Shown: positions 1 to 13,300 of the stretch, piece by piece | Layout: every line of letters begins with the position of its first letter | Position numbering within the stretch: position 1 is the stretch's first letter | Assembly (NCBI GenBank): GCA_027886175.1 | Contig: JAJNNQ010000003.1 | Coordinates: 2,874,001 to 2,938,000, forward strand | Direction: 5' to 3' | DNA: 64,000 nucleotides | Origin: Phylloscopus collybita | Lineage: Eukaryota > Chordata > Aves > Passeriformes > Phylloscopidae | The notes under the pieces: model-generated | Databases searched by the model: none | What the model was told of the DNA's origin: nothing | What the model saw: the letters and a program-made list of their open reading frames with translations, nothing else | Translations under genes and position numbers: made by a program

Positions 1-252
1 TTCATTCTGCTAAATTGTTTTAATTATTCTTGGCAGAGACAGAACAATTCAATAAGAGTTATTTATGATTTTTTTTAATTAATTGAGGAATTTAAATGAG
101 GCACTAGAAACAATAGTGCACTTGATTAAATATGCAGAGTGAAATTGGCAACTGAACCCTGGAGCTGAAGGCTGTGGTTGTCCAGCCTGGATGGCTTCCA
201 TGCTTTTCCTGCACAGGAATTTTAAACATGTCATGCATTTGTGCTCATAAAT

Positions 253-350
253 TTCACAGAACCACAGAAGAGTTGGTTTTGAAAACACCTCAAAGATCAT
301 CTCATTCCAAACCTCTACCATGGGCAGGGAACCTTCCACTCGAAGGATTT
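253..350 (-). mobile_element. CR1 LINE 3' fragment, degraded
   Basis: The plus strand reads as the reverse complement of a CR1 3' tail: cacagaaccacagaag, ttggttttgaaaacacctcaaagatcatct, then ccatgggcagggaaccttccact. The 3' terminus is at the left. The copy is old and 5'-truncated, and the right boundary is approximate. Confidence 0.7.
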
Positions 351-1114
351 CACTTGATGATGCTTTGCTTGAAGATTTCAAACCAAATCAAGTCTCTGAT
401 CTGCTGATAAATTCTTGGAAACCCCCACCCATGTTGGGGGTTTTCGGGAGCACCAAGGTTTTCCTTGGTCTGTTTCCAATCCAAGTGAAAAACCAATTGA
501 TTTTGTGTGGGAGCAGAATAAGGGAAGTGCAGTGACTTCTGATAATGTCACCCTCTTAACGAACAACAGTGCTGGGGAGAGTTTTATGACAAAAACATTC
601 ACATCTTAGAATGTGAAGCTCTAATTTTCAAGGTCCCTTGACCTCATTCAGCATAATTTCTCGTCCAGTGAATTGCTGAGACTTTTAATTCTCAAACATG
701 CAATTTTCAGTGTACAGAAAAAAAATAATCAAGATTTGAATCCCATTCTGCCAGGTTGCCTCATACAACCTCACAACCCTCTTCTTTCTAAACCAAAGTA
801 ATCCCTTTATTAGTGGTGAAACAAAATTAGAGAAGAGAAATTCTGTAGCTAAAGAGCTTAAAAGATAAATAAAAATATTCCTGTGATCCCTATCCCCCTC
901 CAAATAGTCTTTGTACCATTTAAAAATAATGTCATTCAAAAGCTGCAGAAATACTTTGGAGTAGAAAACCGCCTTGCAAGATGCTGCAGGGTAGTGCAAG
1001 GTGTGAAGCTGGCAAGGAGAGAGGACTTTGAGGTCATGGAAAAGAAATGTTGGTAGAAAATTTTGATGTTTGGATGTTTAAGGTTAAATAGAGCAGAAAA
1101 AAAATAGAAGGGTG
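351..1114. other. Intergenic, nothing recognised
   Basis: AT-rich sequence with stop codons in all frames. I see no repeat family, RNA gene or coding exon. Confidence 0.5.
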
Positions 1115-1160
1115 GAAAATACAATTTTCAAATAGAAAATACAATTTTCAAATAGAAAAT
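1115..1160 (+). repeat. 20-bp tandem duplication (2.3 copies)
   Basis: The unit gaaaatacaattttcaaata occurs twice head to tail without mismatch and starts a third time before the polypurine tract. This is a recent local duplication. Confidence 0.9.
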
Positions 1161-1167
1161 AGAGTAT

Positions 1168-1310
1168 GGAGGAAAAGAGAAAAGAGGAAAGAGGAAAAAG
1201 AGAGAAGAGAAGAGAAGAGAAGAGAAGAGAAGAGAAGAGAAGAGAAGAGAAGAGAAGAGAAGAGAAGAGAAGAGAAGAGAAGAGAAGAGAAGAGAAGAGA
1301 AGAGAAGAGA
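1168..1310 (+). repeat. Polypurine tract with (AGAGA)22 microsatellite
   Basis: There are 143 bases with no pyrimidine. The last 110 (1201-1310) are 22 perfect copies of AGAGA. A long perfect pentanucleotide array like this is likely to be length-polymorphic and could form a purine-motif triplex. Confidence 0.97.
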
Positions 1311-3690
1311 TACAGGAAGTGTAAGATAGTTAAAGACTGGACAGACCATTTTACTTTTTGAAATTGTTGTAGAAACTTTTATGGAATATTTTGGTTTTAT
1401 TTTCCTGGTCATAAAACTTTTAAACCAAACCAACATCCAGCACTGGAGGAGGATGCACCTTTCCATTTCACCAGTTTTATTTTTCTCTAATCATCAGGTT
1501 TAGTAGCATCCTTCCACTGCCCCCAAAATCTAAAAATCATAAAATCACTGAGGTCTAAAAAAGAACTTTTTTGGCTTCTCTGGAGCTGTGCTGGCTGTTC
1601 CAGGCTGTTTAATCTGGGATGCAAACCTCCATCCCAGTGAGCAGTCCATGAACAAGAGCACATCATCCTGCCTATGGATCCATCCCCAAATCCCTGCAGC
1701 TGGCATCCCGCGGCGGCTCAGGGCTGCCCTCTTCTCTGCCACCATCCAAAAGTCCCCAAAGCCACCACACATTTCAGGGTAGGGTTGTGGGGTTGCTGGG
1801 TTTGGGTTTTTTGGATTTATTTTTAATAGAGAACGGTTCATTAGCTGGTTGTGCATAAGAAACTTTGTAACAACAACAATTGTTTAAACAAGTCAGTTTT
1901 CTCAAGATTCAATAATCTCCAGCTAGGAAGCAAGAAAGACACATAAAACTTGAGGGAAGCATAAAAACTCTCTGCAATAATCTAGTCCACCATTGGATTT
2001 TTGCTCCTTTTCTAACCTTAGGGCATGCAGTATTAGCTAATGGATATTAAACTAGATACAGCCCAGTGGAGAAGGCTTTTCAATTTTGTATGCAGCAGAA
2101 AAAGTGAGTTTTCACACAGAATTTATATTCCTTGCTGAATTGGAGTCCATTTGCCTTTGATCATCATAAAGAAATATAAATCAGCTGTAGCCTTCCTTTT
2201 GATTATTTACCATCTCCCACAGACCCCTTAGGCAGAAGAGACTTGTGTTTGCTCTTGATTAATTTGCTGTTGTATTTTTTAAAGGCGTGTGCTCGTTGTG
2301 GATGTTGTAGCAGGAACACGAGGGGATTTTTTTTAATGCTGGAAGCAGTGGACAAGTCACATCGTTTCCTCTTATTAGTCCCATTCCAGGAGAGGTGCAG
2401 ACAAGCCATAAAACCACCAGGCTTTAAACAAATGAGGTGGGAAGTGGTGGAGATGAGGGGGTTTTATAGAGCAGCTATTATTTCACATTTCTACTGGAAA
2501 AAAACCCAAAAAACCAGTGTTTCTCAGCATTGCTCATGGGCACTGTTAAACCTGGAATTACTTGAAGTTAACTCACTGCACATTAATTAGAGATTGCTTG
2601 GGCTATGCTAGACTTTTCTGGAATCCTTTTAACATATGGGGGGGGGAATCTTTAAAAATTTCAGCTTCAGAGAAAATGTACAGAAACTATTGCCTCCTTC
2701 CTGCTAATTTAATCCTGTAAATCCTGGGTTTCAGGGGAAACTTTGCAAAATGAGAAAGGCATTGTAGGGATGAGAAAGTCTCTTTTTTGTCTGGTGAAAG
2801 AAGGTGGGTGAATGAGGATGGAGACAAGGAGTGGGAATAAGTGACAGGGAACATCCACGTGGATCTCAAACCCTGAGGCTGAAGGGCTCGAGGCCACCCA
2901 ACACAGGAAATATTGTCCCAAAACTGCCAGCCCTGCTTGCCTCAAACCACAAAGTCTGAGAAGCAGAGTGAAAGAAGGAATTCTGCATTTATTCCACTCC
3001 AAAATCCTGGAGCTGGAGTTGGTGTCCCAGATTGCTGCAGGCAGAGCTCTTGCTCTTGGTGCCATTGGTTGGGAAAATCCATCACTTTCTGTCATTCCAT
3101 CCACTGTAGATGGCTGAATATTGAGTGGGTTTTGGTTGGTTGGGTTTGTTACTCAGCGTGGGCAGAAACACCCTGGGTTTGAATTCAAATTTCAAAATTC
3201 TGAATTTTGAAATTCAACCAGGCTGAATTTCACTGCTAATTCCAGCACCAGGCCCCTGGCAGGAGATTGACCAGAAACCAACATTTGCTTTCATTACAAT
3301 TTTTCTGTGTTTCATTGTTTTATCCCTTGCAGGCCCACATGAATCACCCAACCTGAGCTTTCAGGATCAGCCCTCAGAGTAAACTATAAAATGTCCCAAC
3401 CCAAGGTTCACATCAGAGCTTTGTTCCCAATTCAAGGCTTTTACTTTAAGCCTCATTGAAACAAAACAAATATATATAATTGATATAAACTTCTTATATT
3501 TTTCCTAAATTCAAGCACTAAATACATTCCAAATTGCCTCCTCTGCTATCTTTTTAACATGAAAAAAAGTCTCCAGATGGTAAATGTGTTGACCACCCTT
3601 TCTGAATTGCTTGGCAATGCCTAGGAAATTTTTTTTTCCTCTTAGCCACTGGTAACTGATGCAGAATAGAGAAGAAAATAAGTTAACAAG
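1311..3690. other. Intergenic, no gene recognised
   Basis: AT-rich sequence with a small CpG-rich patch near 1700-1730 (cccgcggcggc). There are no CR1 tails and no coding exon I can identify. Confidence 0.5.
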
Positions 3691-3769
3691 GGATGGAGGG
3701 ATGGGTGGATGGAGGGATGGATTGAGGGATGGGTGGATGGAGGGATGGATGGAGGGATGGATGGATGGA
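3691..3769 (+). repeat. (GGAT)n microsatellite, imperfect
   Basis: Repeated GGAT units interspersed with gggatgggt variants over about 79 bases. Confidence 0.95.
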
Positions 3770-6700
3770 CGACTAAAAATTGTTTGAAGATGATTATCAC
3801 TCTTCAGTTTTATATGAATCTCTTACGGTAAATATCCATGTTGTTGAAAGAAAGAATATTTTAGGGTGTGCAGTTAATTTTGCAGGTGTTGCCTTGAAAT
3901 CAGAAAAGCCTCTTCTGCCTTCTCCGGGTCTGTAAATTAGGATTTTGCAAGCTTGGCTTTGAAAAAAAGATCAGAAAAAAAGAGTGGTGTTATATATACA
4001 CTCCCAAGCTGCATGCAAGGAATAAAAATGTTATTCTTGGCCACGTTGTTATCACTAAAGACAATATTAATGCATCCAATGTTATTAAAATGTAACTATT
4101 AGTCGATATATTGATGTTGCTGACTGTCCAGATTTACTCCTGCGGAGTTTAAATACTTGAGGCTGCATTACTGTTGGCAATAAAGATATTTAAAGTGCAG
4201 GAAAGTCACACATATTCAGAAGCATTTTATGAGGTTAATCCGGAATATTTAGGTTAAATTAAGTTAAATTTGGGTGTGAAGGTGAATGGGTAATAGATAA
4301 AGGAAGGTCCTAAAACAAGAGTCAGGCCTTCAGCTGGTTCCTGAGCCATTAAAATGAGCTTATTTCACTTTACAGTCGTACCTATCAGTGTCCTTTATTC
4401 TTAGGTGAAGCTCTCAGACATAGTTTTTAAAAGGGTTTTTGAAGTTCTTCTTAGACACCAATGACCACCAGAAATGTGGGAAAGGCAGGTCGGATTTTGG
4501 GAGTCAACAGAAACACATGGAAGAGCCAGGCTGCTTTTGCTCTCCTCTGGAAAACTCCACCTTGGTGTTGATCAAAACTTTATTTGAGCTATCAAGAAAC
4601 TCCAATCTGCAAAAACAGCCTGGAAATCTCTTGAGGAAAAAAGGACTTCTTGTTGACAAAAACAGTGGTTGTGCTCCTTGCTGTTGATTATGACAGGAAA
4701 AGCTCCAAACCATCAATTCAAAGAGTGTTGGATTTTCCTTTGGCACTGCTGTCCCTTGGGACACGCCGTGCTGCCACATTGGGAGTTTCTCTAGGAGTTA
4801 AAGCACTGCATTTATACCTGAAGTGCAGTGCCTCACCCCAAATATTTGCAAACCAAGCAGAGCAGACTAAAGAACCTGTTGTTATCTCATTTCTTCTACC
4901 TTTTTTTTTTTTTAATTGAGAAATTAATTCAGATTTTTCTGTTGTGCAGGCCAATGACTGCCCAACCTGCTGCTCATTCATTCTCTACGAACACATTAAA
5001 CTGTTTAATAAAGCTAAACATAAAAATTGGGAACTGTCACGGGGATTTTGAGGAAGGATTTCTGAGCTGGAGGCTGCTGTTTGCCAGCTGATGTGTGCTC
5101 TGTGTGTCAGACATCTGCCTCCACCAGCAGCAGGAACAAAATCCTGCAGGGTCAGCTCTAACGGTGGCTGCTGCTGCTGCTGCTTTGCAGTTCCTTGGTG
5201 ACAGTGATAGATTTTCAAACAAATTGGTGCTTAGATTCCAGGGGGAAACTCCTCAGCAGAGATCCAGCACTGTCAGGAGGGGTCAGAGCCAGAGCCTAAT
5301 CTGTGACACCGTCCTGCCCCTGGCACTGTCACCCTGCACAGGGAGGGCCTTCCTCCTCCCCCTGCATCAGTGGCACGGACTAAATGCTGAAATATCGCCC
5401 CAGCCCACCCTTAGAAACACTTTAGTACACATTTAGTGCTTTTCCTGTTCGTGTGGGAGACAGAAAAAGGGGGAAAAAAGAGGAATCCCATCACACAGGA
5501 CCTGTTTGTCCTGTCCTCACCAGCCCTTTGTTGTGCCACAGGCCAAGACCAGCAAAAAGGGAAATAGATAAATTAGATTATCTAAGCAAGACCCACATTT
5601 TCAGAGAGACCATCCCGAAGAAAGACAGGATCAGGACATCCAGTCTTGCAACAGATCAGAAAATCCTGAACTGGCCAAGGGCCCCTGCAGGCCCCAAGAG
5701 ATAATTTGTGATGTCCTGAGGGATACAAGGAATTATTGGGAAGCCTGATTTTGTGGCACACACATCTGGGGCACTGAGATCTGCTTCCCCCTCTGCCTCA
5801 GGTGTTTTTTTTGAAATAGTGCCAGGCTGCACACAACTTTCTGACAACAATGTAAGCAATGAATTGGCCATCACCAAAAATCTTCCAGCCTTTAATCCAA
5901 AAAAAGCATCAGAGATCCAAGAGGGAAATTCATGGACTAATTGAAGGTGTTGGCTGTACCTAGGACAGAGATACTTTGTCTCTGCTGGAAAGATAAATCT
6001 GCCATCAATGAAAACACCAAATGTGCTATTGCCAAAATGAGGCTGTATTTCCTTGTGCTCCTCTGGAGCAGGACGCTGATGCTCGCTATGCTCAGGTGTT
6101 GTAATCCATGAAATTCAGCATCACTGCAGCAAACAGACACAGAAAGCCCTCAAATTGAATGCTGTAGGAACTGAGCTGATTGTGGGATCAAGGCTTCTCT
6201 GACTCTGTCCCATCACTCAACACAGAGACCCTCTGCTTTGGGGTAACCTGTGCTCCCAGGGTCTCTAAGAAAAGGGTGCTGTGGAAAAACTGTTCCCAAA
6301 GCAGTTTTCCTTCCCAAAGGCAGGAAAACACATCATTTCTTGCAGGTTTTTGAGTTTATCATTAAAGGACACAACCCCAATTTGTCATTTTCAAGCTGTT
6401 TGTGCTGATTCCCATCCACTTGGGGCGAGACTGCTGTGGGTGTGTGGCAGAAATTCCCCGCTGGCTGCGGAGGGAGCTGGCACCGCCAGCCATCCCGTGG
6501 CTGTGAAGTTGTTCCAGGCTGATGCAGCCTCCCCCAGCTCCAGCTGCCAGGCTGTTTAGTCAGATCCACTGTCGTTTGCTGCCTTCTCCACCAGCTCTGA
6601 ATTAGAGCCTGGATCCCCTCACCTTGTCACCAAGGAGCTCTGGGGCCGGGGGAAACGGTGATTATTTTGACAAGGGGATCACAGCAAACCTCTGTGCTCT

Positions 6701-8330
6701 CCCAGAGCAAATCATACTTGATCGTGGTAATTGAGAGGTGCATTCCTTCCCACTGATGACTTCTGTCATTGGAGAACTGCTTTTCAGCCTGGAATATTAC
6801 TCCTTTCCTTCCCTCACCGACACCAAATGAGCAGGTGTAGAGTTTCATCCTTTGCCAAGCCTATAATCTGCTGTTATTTCCGCAAGGTAGCCCTTTGAGT
6901 CAGGTATTTCAACGCCAGCGATTCGATTCCTTCAGCAATGTTTACATAAATAAAATATGCCAGAGCAATCCAATTTGGGGCTTACGTGATTGCCTTCCCT
7001 CCCTTTGATCCCCAAACACTTGAAATGTGATTCCTCTCCTCAGCACAGATCTCGTCAAACAGAAACATCTCTGAGCTGCAGTCAGTCCAGACCCATCAGT
7101 TTTAACAACCTTCGCTCACAAAAATCAAATCAAATCAAATCAAATATAAAAAAAGAAATTAATAACCTTAATCTTAGAAAAGTGATGAGTGGAACAATTT
7201 TATTTTTTTTTTTGCGGCTTTAAATTATTGATTGCCCTTAAGCATCTCATTTCCAGCCTTTTGAAAGGGGAAGCAAACAAGAATGTAATTTACAAATAAA
7301 AATCAGTTTAATGAAGAAAAGCCCATAAGACAAATGGATTATGATTCTGGTATGGTTTTGACGAAGAACATTTGAAAATTATTTTGGAAACTAATTTTCG
7401 GGTTGCATTCCTGAACTCGTTATTGACTGAACTTCCCAATGTACATATGGATGAAAACTAAGAAGAGAAAGCTGATTAGAGAATGACAGAGATTTTCTGA
7501 AAGGGAGATTTACTGCAACGGATCCTTACTTGCTAAGGCTGCAGAATGTATTTATATAAGCGATTCACCATACGGATGTGGGAAAATGTTCAAATATTTG
7601 TGTATCAAGTTTCAGACTCCCATAAATGTTTGCTACAGAAAGTAACACCGACTATAAAATCTCTCTTTGCTATAGAAAGCAACGCCGCCTAGAAAAGATG
7701 TCTTTGCTTCAAATGGTACATTTAATTTGGGAAACCCAAAATGACAGCATGAACCCAATGCAGAAGCATATTTTGTTGGGTTTTTTGGGTTTTTTTTTGC
7801 TACCTGGGTAGTAAATACCCATCATGAGTCTGAAATCCTGCCAGGCTCGTGCTTCCCTACCAATTCCTGCATCTGGGGTTTTTCAGGTGTTGGAATTATA
7901 GATCCCGTTAGGCCTTGGCCCAAAAGTCAATACCAGCAACAGCAGCTTGTGAGGGGCTGAGTCTGCCACAAGAAATCCCCGTGGTCTTGCTGAAAATTCC
8001 CCATCCCAGCCTTCCTGGGCAGGGAAGAGGAATCCTGCTGTGGTTGTGGTGCAGGATCAGTTGCTGGTTAGTACAGCTCAGGTTAGGAAAGGTGGAGGAG
8101 CTCTGAATTAAAAGATAGGTTTCAAAAATGCTTATTTGAACAATATCTACTGAGAAGTGTCTGTGGGGCTGTGTCCTGCAGCCAAAATCTCTCTGGATAA
8201 TTGGAATAACGTAGAGCTACCACTCTTCTCCCCCAGGAAAAAGAAAAGAGCTGCCTGCCCAGAGCCCAGGTGAAACAGAGCTTGAATGGAGCCTGACAGA
8301 GCATCCCCAGAATTGTACTGACATCCCTGG
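3770..8330. other. Intergenic, with one short (AAATC)n
   Basis: Mostly AT-rich, repeat-poor DNA. A five-copy AAATC run lies at 7123-7146. No exon, tRNA or CR1 is recognised. The parts 6880-6970 and 7370-7640 have the mixed, repeat-free look of conserved non-coding DNA, but this cannot be tested here. Confidence 0.5.
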
Positions 8331-8452
8331 AATCATGGAATGGTTTGGGTTGGAAAGGAACCTTAAAGATCACCTTGTTCCAACCCCTTTCCATGGGCAG
8401 GGAATCTTCCACTGTCCCAGGTTGCTCCAAGCCCCACCCAGCCAGGCACTGA
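8331..8452 (-). mobile_element. CR1 LINE 3' fragment
   Basis: The plus strand begins tggaatcatggaatggtttgg and continues with ttggaaaggaaccttaaagatcacc, ccatgggcagggaatcttccact and caggttgctccaagcccc. This is the reverse complement of a bird CR1 3' end, with its terminus at the left. Confidence 0.95.
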
Positions 8453-9936
8453 TGAACAAATCTTATTAACAGCAAAACCCTGTATATTTAAATAAAATTA
8501 TTGTTAGATTTACTCTTCTGTTCTGTTTTCTGCAATATAACAGATTGTTTTTCTCAGCATAGAGAAATTGAATAAAAAAGAAGAATTTTAACATCTCTGG
8601 ATTTTTTTTTGTGATTTGGAAAACAGGAACTTGAGCAGAAAATGCAGTGTGACATAGCCACTGCTGCAAACGCTGTGTGATAATTTTGATAATTGAAAAC
8701 TGCAAGGCAGCATAATTATCTGACATAGCTCATTTAAAAAAAAAAACCAAAAAAACCACCGTTATTGCGGTGTAAACTTAAAAAGTGCTTACATTTGGGA
8801 ATTCCTTTTCTGCTGAGAGGTCAGGGCAGGGTATTACCAGCTGAAAATCGTGTCATTATTCCCAGGGCTGCAGTTCAGCCAGGGTAAAATACGACACACT
8901 GTCATTTACCAGCCACCAAAAAAAAAAAAAAAAAAATCATAAAAATCCCCCTGAATCATGTAATCACGGGTACCTCTGGGACAGCCTCTTTGTCCTAAAG
9001 AAAAAGTGAGGATATTTTGGAAAACACATCCACTTTATGTCTTCATCCAAGGAAACAACCACAAATCAATTGGATTAGAGCCGTGCCTGGGCGATCCAGG
9101 AGTTAAGGTTGTGCATGTCAGCATTTCTATTAGGCTGATAAGTAACCTGCTGTGAAAAACCTCACCAGCAGCCTGCATGGGCTCTGCAAATAAGTTGTCT
9201 TATTATTTCCTCCAAATTTTAAATCATTGGTCATTTGGAGCTCGTGTCAGCTTCATTTTGCCGCTGTGAGCCTGCCAACTTCAAGAACATCCTTGGGCAG
9301 ATATTTATACCTGAAATAGCAGGTGTGGATTGAATTTATCTGCACAGGCTGGGGAAATGAATGCTCAGCTGGTCCCTGTTGGTGGTGATGGAGGAGTTAA
9401 GGCTCCCAGTAATTTTGTGGAGTGTAAGCTCTAAAAATTTGTTAATAAATAAAAAAAAAAAAAATCCAGCAAGTTTAGTCATCCTGGGTTTCTTTAATGA
9501 AAAGATCTTTAAATGTATAAACACATAGAGTAAATATTCAGCTAAAAATGATTCACAGATGCATTTTTAAAGCTTTTGTGACAGGTTTTAATATAAAGTT
9601 TAAACAAAATTACCAGAACAAAGCTTGTGGATATTGAATTCCTGACTTCGCTATTCTTTTAAGAATATATGATCTGTTCAGCAACAGAGATAAAAAAAGT
9701 ATTGCAAAACAGACAAGATCTTAAATAGGCCAAATTAACCTTGAAGGGAGAAAAAGGCAAAGCTACACAAACTACAAGGGGAAGCAGAAGACTCAATAAG
9801 TCACAGGCTGTTGTTTCATTGCAGATACTGAGTGCGAAGCCATCAGACATGTGGGGAAAAAAAATGGGGGAACATTTCACACAAACTATTTTTCCAGTCA
9901 CTGTTGGGGAAATAAGGTCACTCTGGGGTTTTTCTT
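8453..9936. other. Intergenic, no gene recognised
   Basis: Short A runs occur at about 8740 and 8920-8937. Sequence 9060-9330 is repeat-free and of mixed composition, and is treated separately as a candidate conserved element. Confidence 0.5.
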
Positions 9937-10392
9937 TGAAGCATCAGAGTCCCAGAGGGGCTGAGGTTGGAGACACCTCTCAAGATCATCCAGACCAATC
10001 CCTGCTGGAGCAAGGGCTGGGCTTTGAAAATCTCCGAGGATGGAAACTCCACCACCTTGCTGGGCAAGCTGATGCTGGCCTTGTCCCTCCTCTCTTGGGC
10101 TGAGACGCAGCTTCATATTTCACCTTGTGCTTGGGGGCTCTTGGCCATCACTGAGGAGAACCTTTGGACCATCCCAGCTCGCTCAGCCTCTTGCTCCAAT
10201 CCCTGGATCACCTTCATGGCCCTTTGCTGGAATTACTCCAGTGTGTCCTTGCCTTTCTCACACTGGGCAGATCAGACCTTTGATGGACTTTGTGAGGTTC
10301 CAGTTGGTTTCTCCAGCATTTCCATGCCCTGCTGGATGGCAGCCACTCCTCCCAGTCCTGTGTCACCTGCAGACCTGCTGAAGTTGCATTTT
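9937..10392 (-). mobile_element. Old CR1 LINE 3' region
   Basis: It opens with the CR1-like gaggttggagacacctctcaagatcatccagaccaa. It runs through sequence matching the reverse complement of the CR1 reverse-transcriptase C-terminal region, with cagcctcttgctcc, cttcatggccctttgctgg and acctgcagacctgctgaagttgca in the order expected of a CR1 on the minus strand. It is strongly diverged. A 167-codon plus-strand open frame across it is a by-product. Confidence 0.75.
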
Positions 10393-13300
10393 ACCCCCCC
10401 CAAAGTGGCTAACGAGGAGGTTAAACAATGCCTGTACCAAGGGAAGAACCTGCTGTACCCTCAGATATAATAAATTAGATTTCTACATGAGATAAGTGCT
10501 CATTAAATGAAAGTGACGCTCAGCCTTTCTCCATTTTCCCCCTCACTGGCACTACAGAATAGGACACAAGTGCACCTTCAGAAACAACATTAATATATTC
10601 AAATAAGGGGTTTGCATCTTGACAACAAGCTCTAAATATCCTTTAAAATGCATCCAATTTCTTTTTAAGCTCTCAGGAAGGAACATTCAATTTGTTGGCC
10701 AACTAACCGAGCAAAAAAAAGAATTTACATACAAATTTTTAACAACGCGTTTGGAAATTAAATCTGGGTTGTGTTGACCTCTGTGCCTGTGCTAGGCCCG
10801 GGGACCAGCTCTACTTTTCACCCAGAAAAAAAAAACCAAAGGTGCTTTTGGCAAAGCGTCTCTGGAAACGCTTTTCAAAACTGTGCGTGCAAGTTGAAAA
10901 ATAAAATTTTAATTGTTTGGCTTGCGGTTCGCCCCGCAGAATATTGATAATAATGTTTTATCTAAGATAGTTATAATTGGTTTCTTTCAGGAAGCCACAT
11001 TATAATCACATTAAGACACTTCAGGGCGTCTGCCCTAACAATGGCAGGTCCTGCTGGGTCTTATTACTTAAATGTGTTCGCAGTGGCTCTGCCTGCTGCT
11101 GCCTCATTTATCTTTTCTGGGCAGAGATTGATCCCAACTTTCCCCAAGTTGTATTTATTTTGCTAAGCAGAGCATTGATCGATGCCATACGAGCTGAGAC
11201 AACCAAACTCATTTTTCTAATGAGAGATTTTCCAGAAAGCCTTGTGAAATTTGTTTATTTGGACGATACCTCAGAGTTAATTACTCCACGCAGAGAGCGA
11301 GATAATAAGCAAAGGATCAAGGAAGGGTAATTGTTTCTCCCATTTGGCAAGACTCTGCAGGAAAATTTGGGTATTCCTGGGAGGTTAATGGGAGTCCAGG
11401 CTCATGGATTACTCATCCCACAAAGCCAGTCATGTCCAGTTGGGCTGCTCTCACTGTTGTAAGACACATGGATCAACTGGGAAAAAAAAAATATTTGTGA
11501 ATAAAGCACTAAATAACATGGATAGGGACCAGCCTCTTCTTTCTGTGGTGAGTAACTGTGAATGTGCTGATGTGATAAGAGGCAAGAAACACTTCTCACT
11601 GAAATGTAGACACACTCCACTGTAAAAGTGCATGGGAAAGCAACCAACAGCCTCCAAAGTGCTCCAGCCGGATTTTTTACAACACTTTAGTACTGAAATT
11701 ATATTAATTTAACCACTTTACTTAGGCTTATATCAAGGCAGAAAATAGCCAAACACAACAAAGTGTGTAGAATTTTAAAGTTGCTTCAATACTTGAATTT
11801 AAAGAAATTCCTCAGTCAACCAAGGCCATTCTGGGCCACATTCTCCATCCCACCATTCCTGAGGGGGAATTCTCCTGGAGCACAGCCCAAGGCCTGCAGC
11901 AGCACCCCAGGAGTACCCACCTGAATTCTCAGGTGTACAATAAATAATATACAATAATAAAGGGTGGACTCAGTGCCAGCACTAAAATCCTCCCCCTTCT
12001 CCAGCTTCTGGCTTTTACAGAAATGGCAGGAATTTAATCTCTCTGTGATCTCCATTCCTTTGTTAATTTTTATTATAAATACTTCATGGCCTAAAAACCC
12101 ATTAGTACAGATACTTGGGGAGGTAAACAAACACAAGTGTGCAATGTTTTATATATAGAGAGATAGAGTTTGTATCTGTAGCTTATGCATCTCTAAAAAT
12201 AAATTTCACCTTGGCCACATTACCAATCTTTTCCTACTTCTCCAGGAACATTAGAAAGTAAAATCCCCACTAGCAGCAAGTGCAATTAAAGCTAATTTTG
12301 TCTCAGACTCTTCCTCCAAATGACAAAGCACAGAGCCTGCATTTTGCACAGGTGAAGCACCAGCAGTTTGGAAACGACGTGTTCAGGTAATGAGTGAATT
12401 CCCTCCTGGTTTGTTCACCCAGCACAGCCTAAATTAATTCTGTACCTCCCTTGTACCCCAAGCCAGGAGCATATGCATCAAACACGTAGCAGCCTGTAGA
12501 AACCTTCAGAAAATTATGCAGCAAAGGGTAGAAATTAATTCCTGATGTTCCATCAGGGTGGTACCACTCTTCTGAGGTTGTAATCCAATCCAAACTGCAG
12601 GGCTTCCAAAGCTGAAAAGGGGGAAAAAAACATCCTAATGTGGGATAAACAATACCACAAAACATCGTGATGTGGGATAAACAGAATGGCTCTGAGGATC
12701 TTCTACAGAGAAATTAAAATGGGAACCATACATTAATGCTGTTAATGGCAGTTTATCCGAGAGCTTTCTTCATATTGCAGGATCCAAGGGCTCGAGTTCC
12801 ACATTAATATCTGTTTTATGGTTCCCTCTGCCCCAGAACGAGCCTTAATTTCATTATCAATTCCAGACATCCCTGTCTGAGATGTATTTTCGGTGTTTAC
12901 AATGCTTTTCAAAACAGAGCTAATGAACTGTGTGTTTTAAAGGATTCTGGGGGGTTTGAGGGCAGGCCTGGTGTTGGAGATAGAAAGGAAATGGCAGCAA
13001 TAAAGTTCAAATGATGCCTGGTGTACAAATAAAAGTTGCAAGCAGCAAGGGCTGTATCTTTGCATAATCGTGACTCATCTGAGCTCTCTGTGAGCAGGGA
13101 GGGGAAACCATGAAATGCTGCTTCGTGGGGGAAAGGAAGGAGTTCTCTCTGAGAAAGGAGGAAGTTCTCCATGCTGGGATCATGTTTGCCACCAACTCCT
13201 CAGATATCTAAACTCATCCAGAAGTTACACCCTCAGATTCAACATGCACATTAAAAAAACAAAGAAAAAAATCAAAGATATTCACTTTATTCTTTTTTGT

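Noticed and set aside
9967..10470. 167-codon plus-strand frame
   Set aside because: It overlaps an old CR1 on the opposite strand, and its translation has no recognisable domain.
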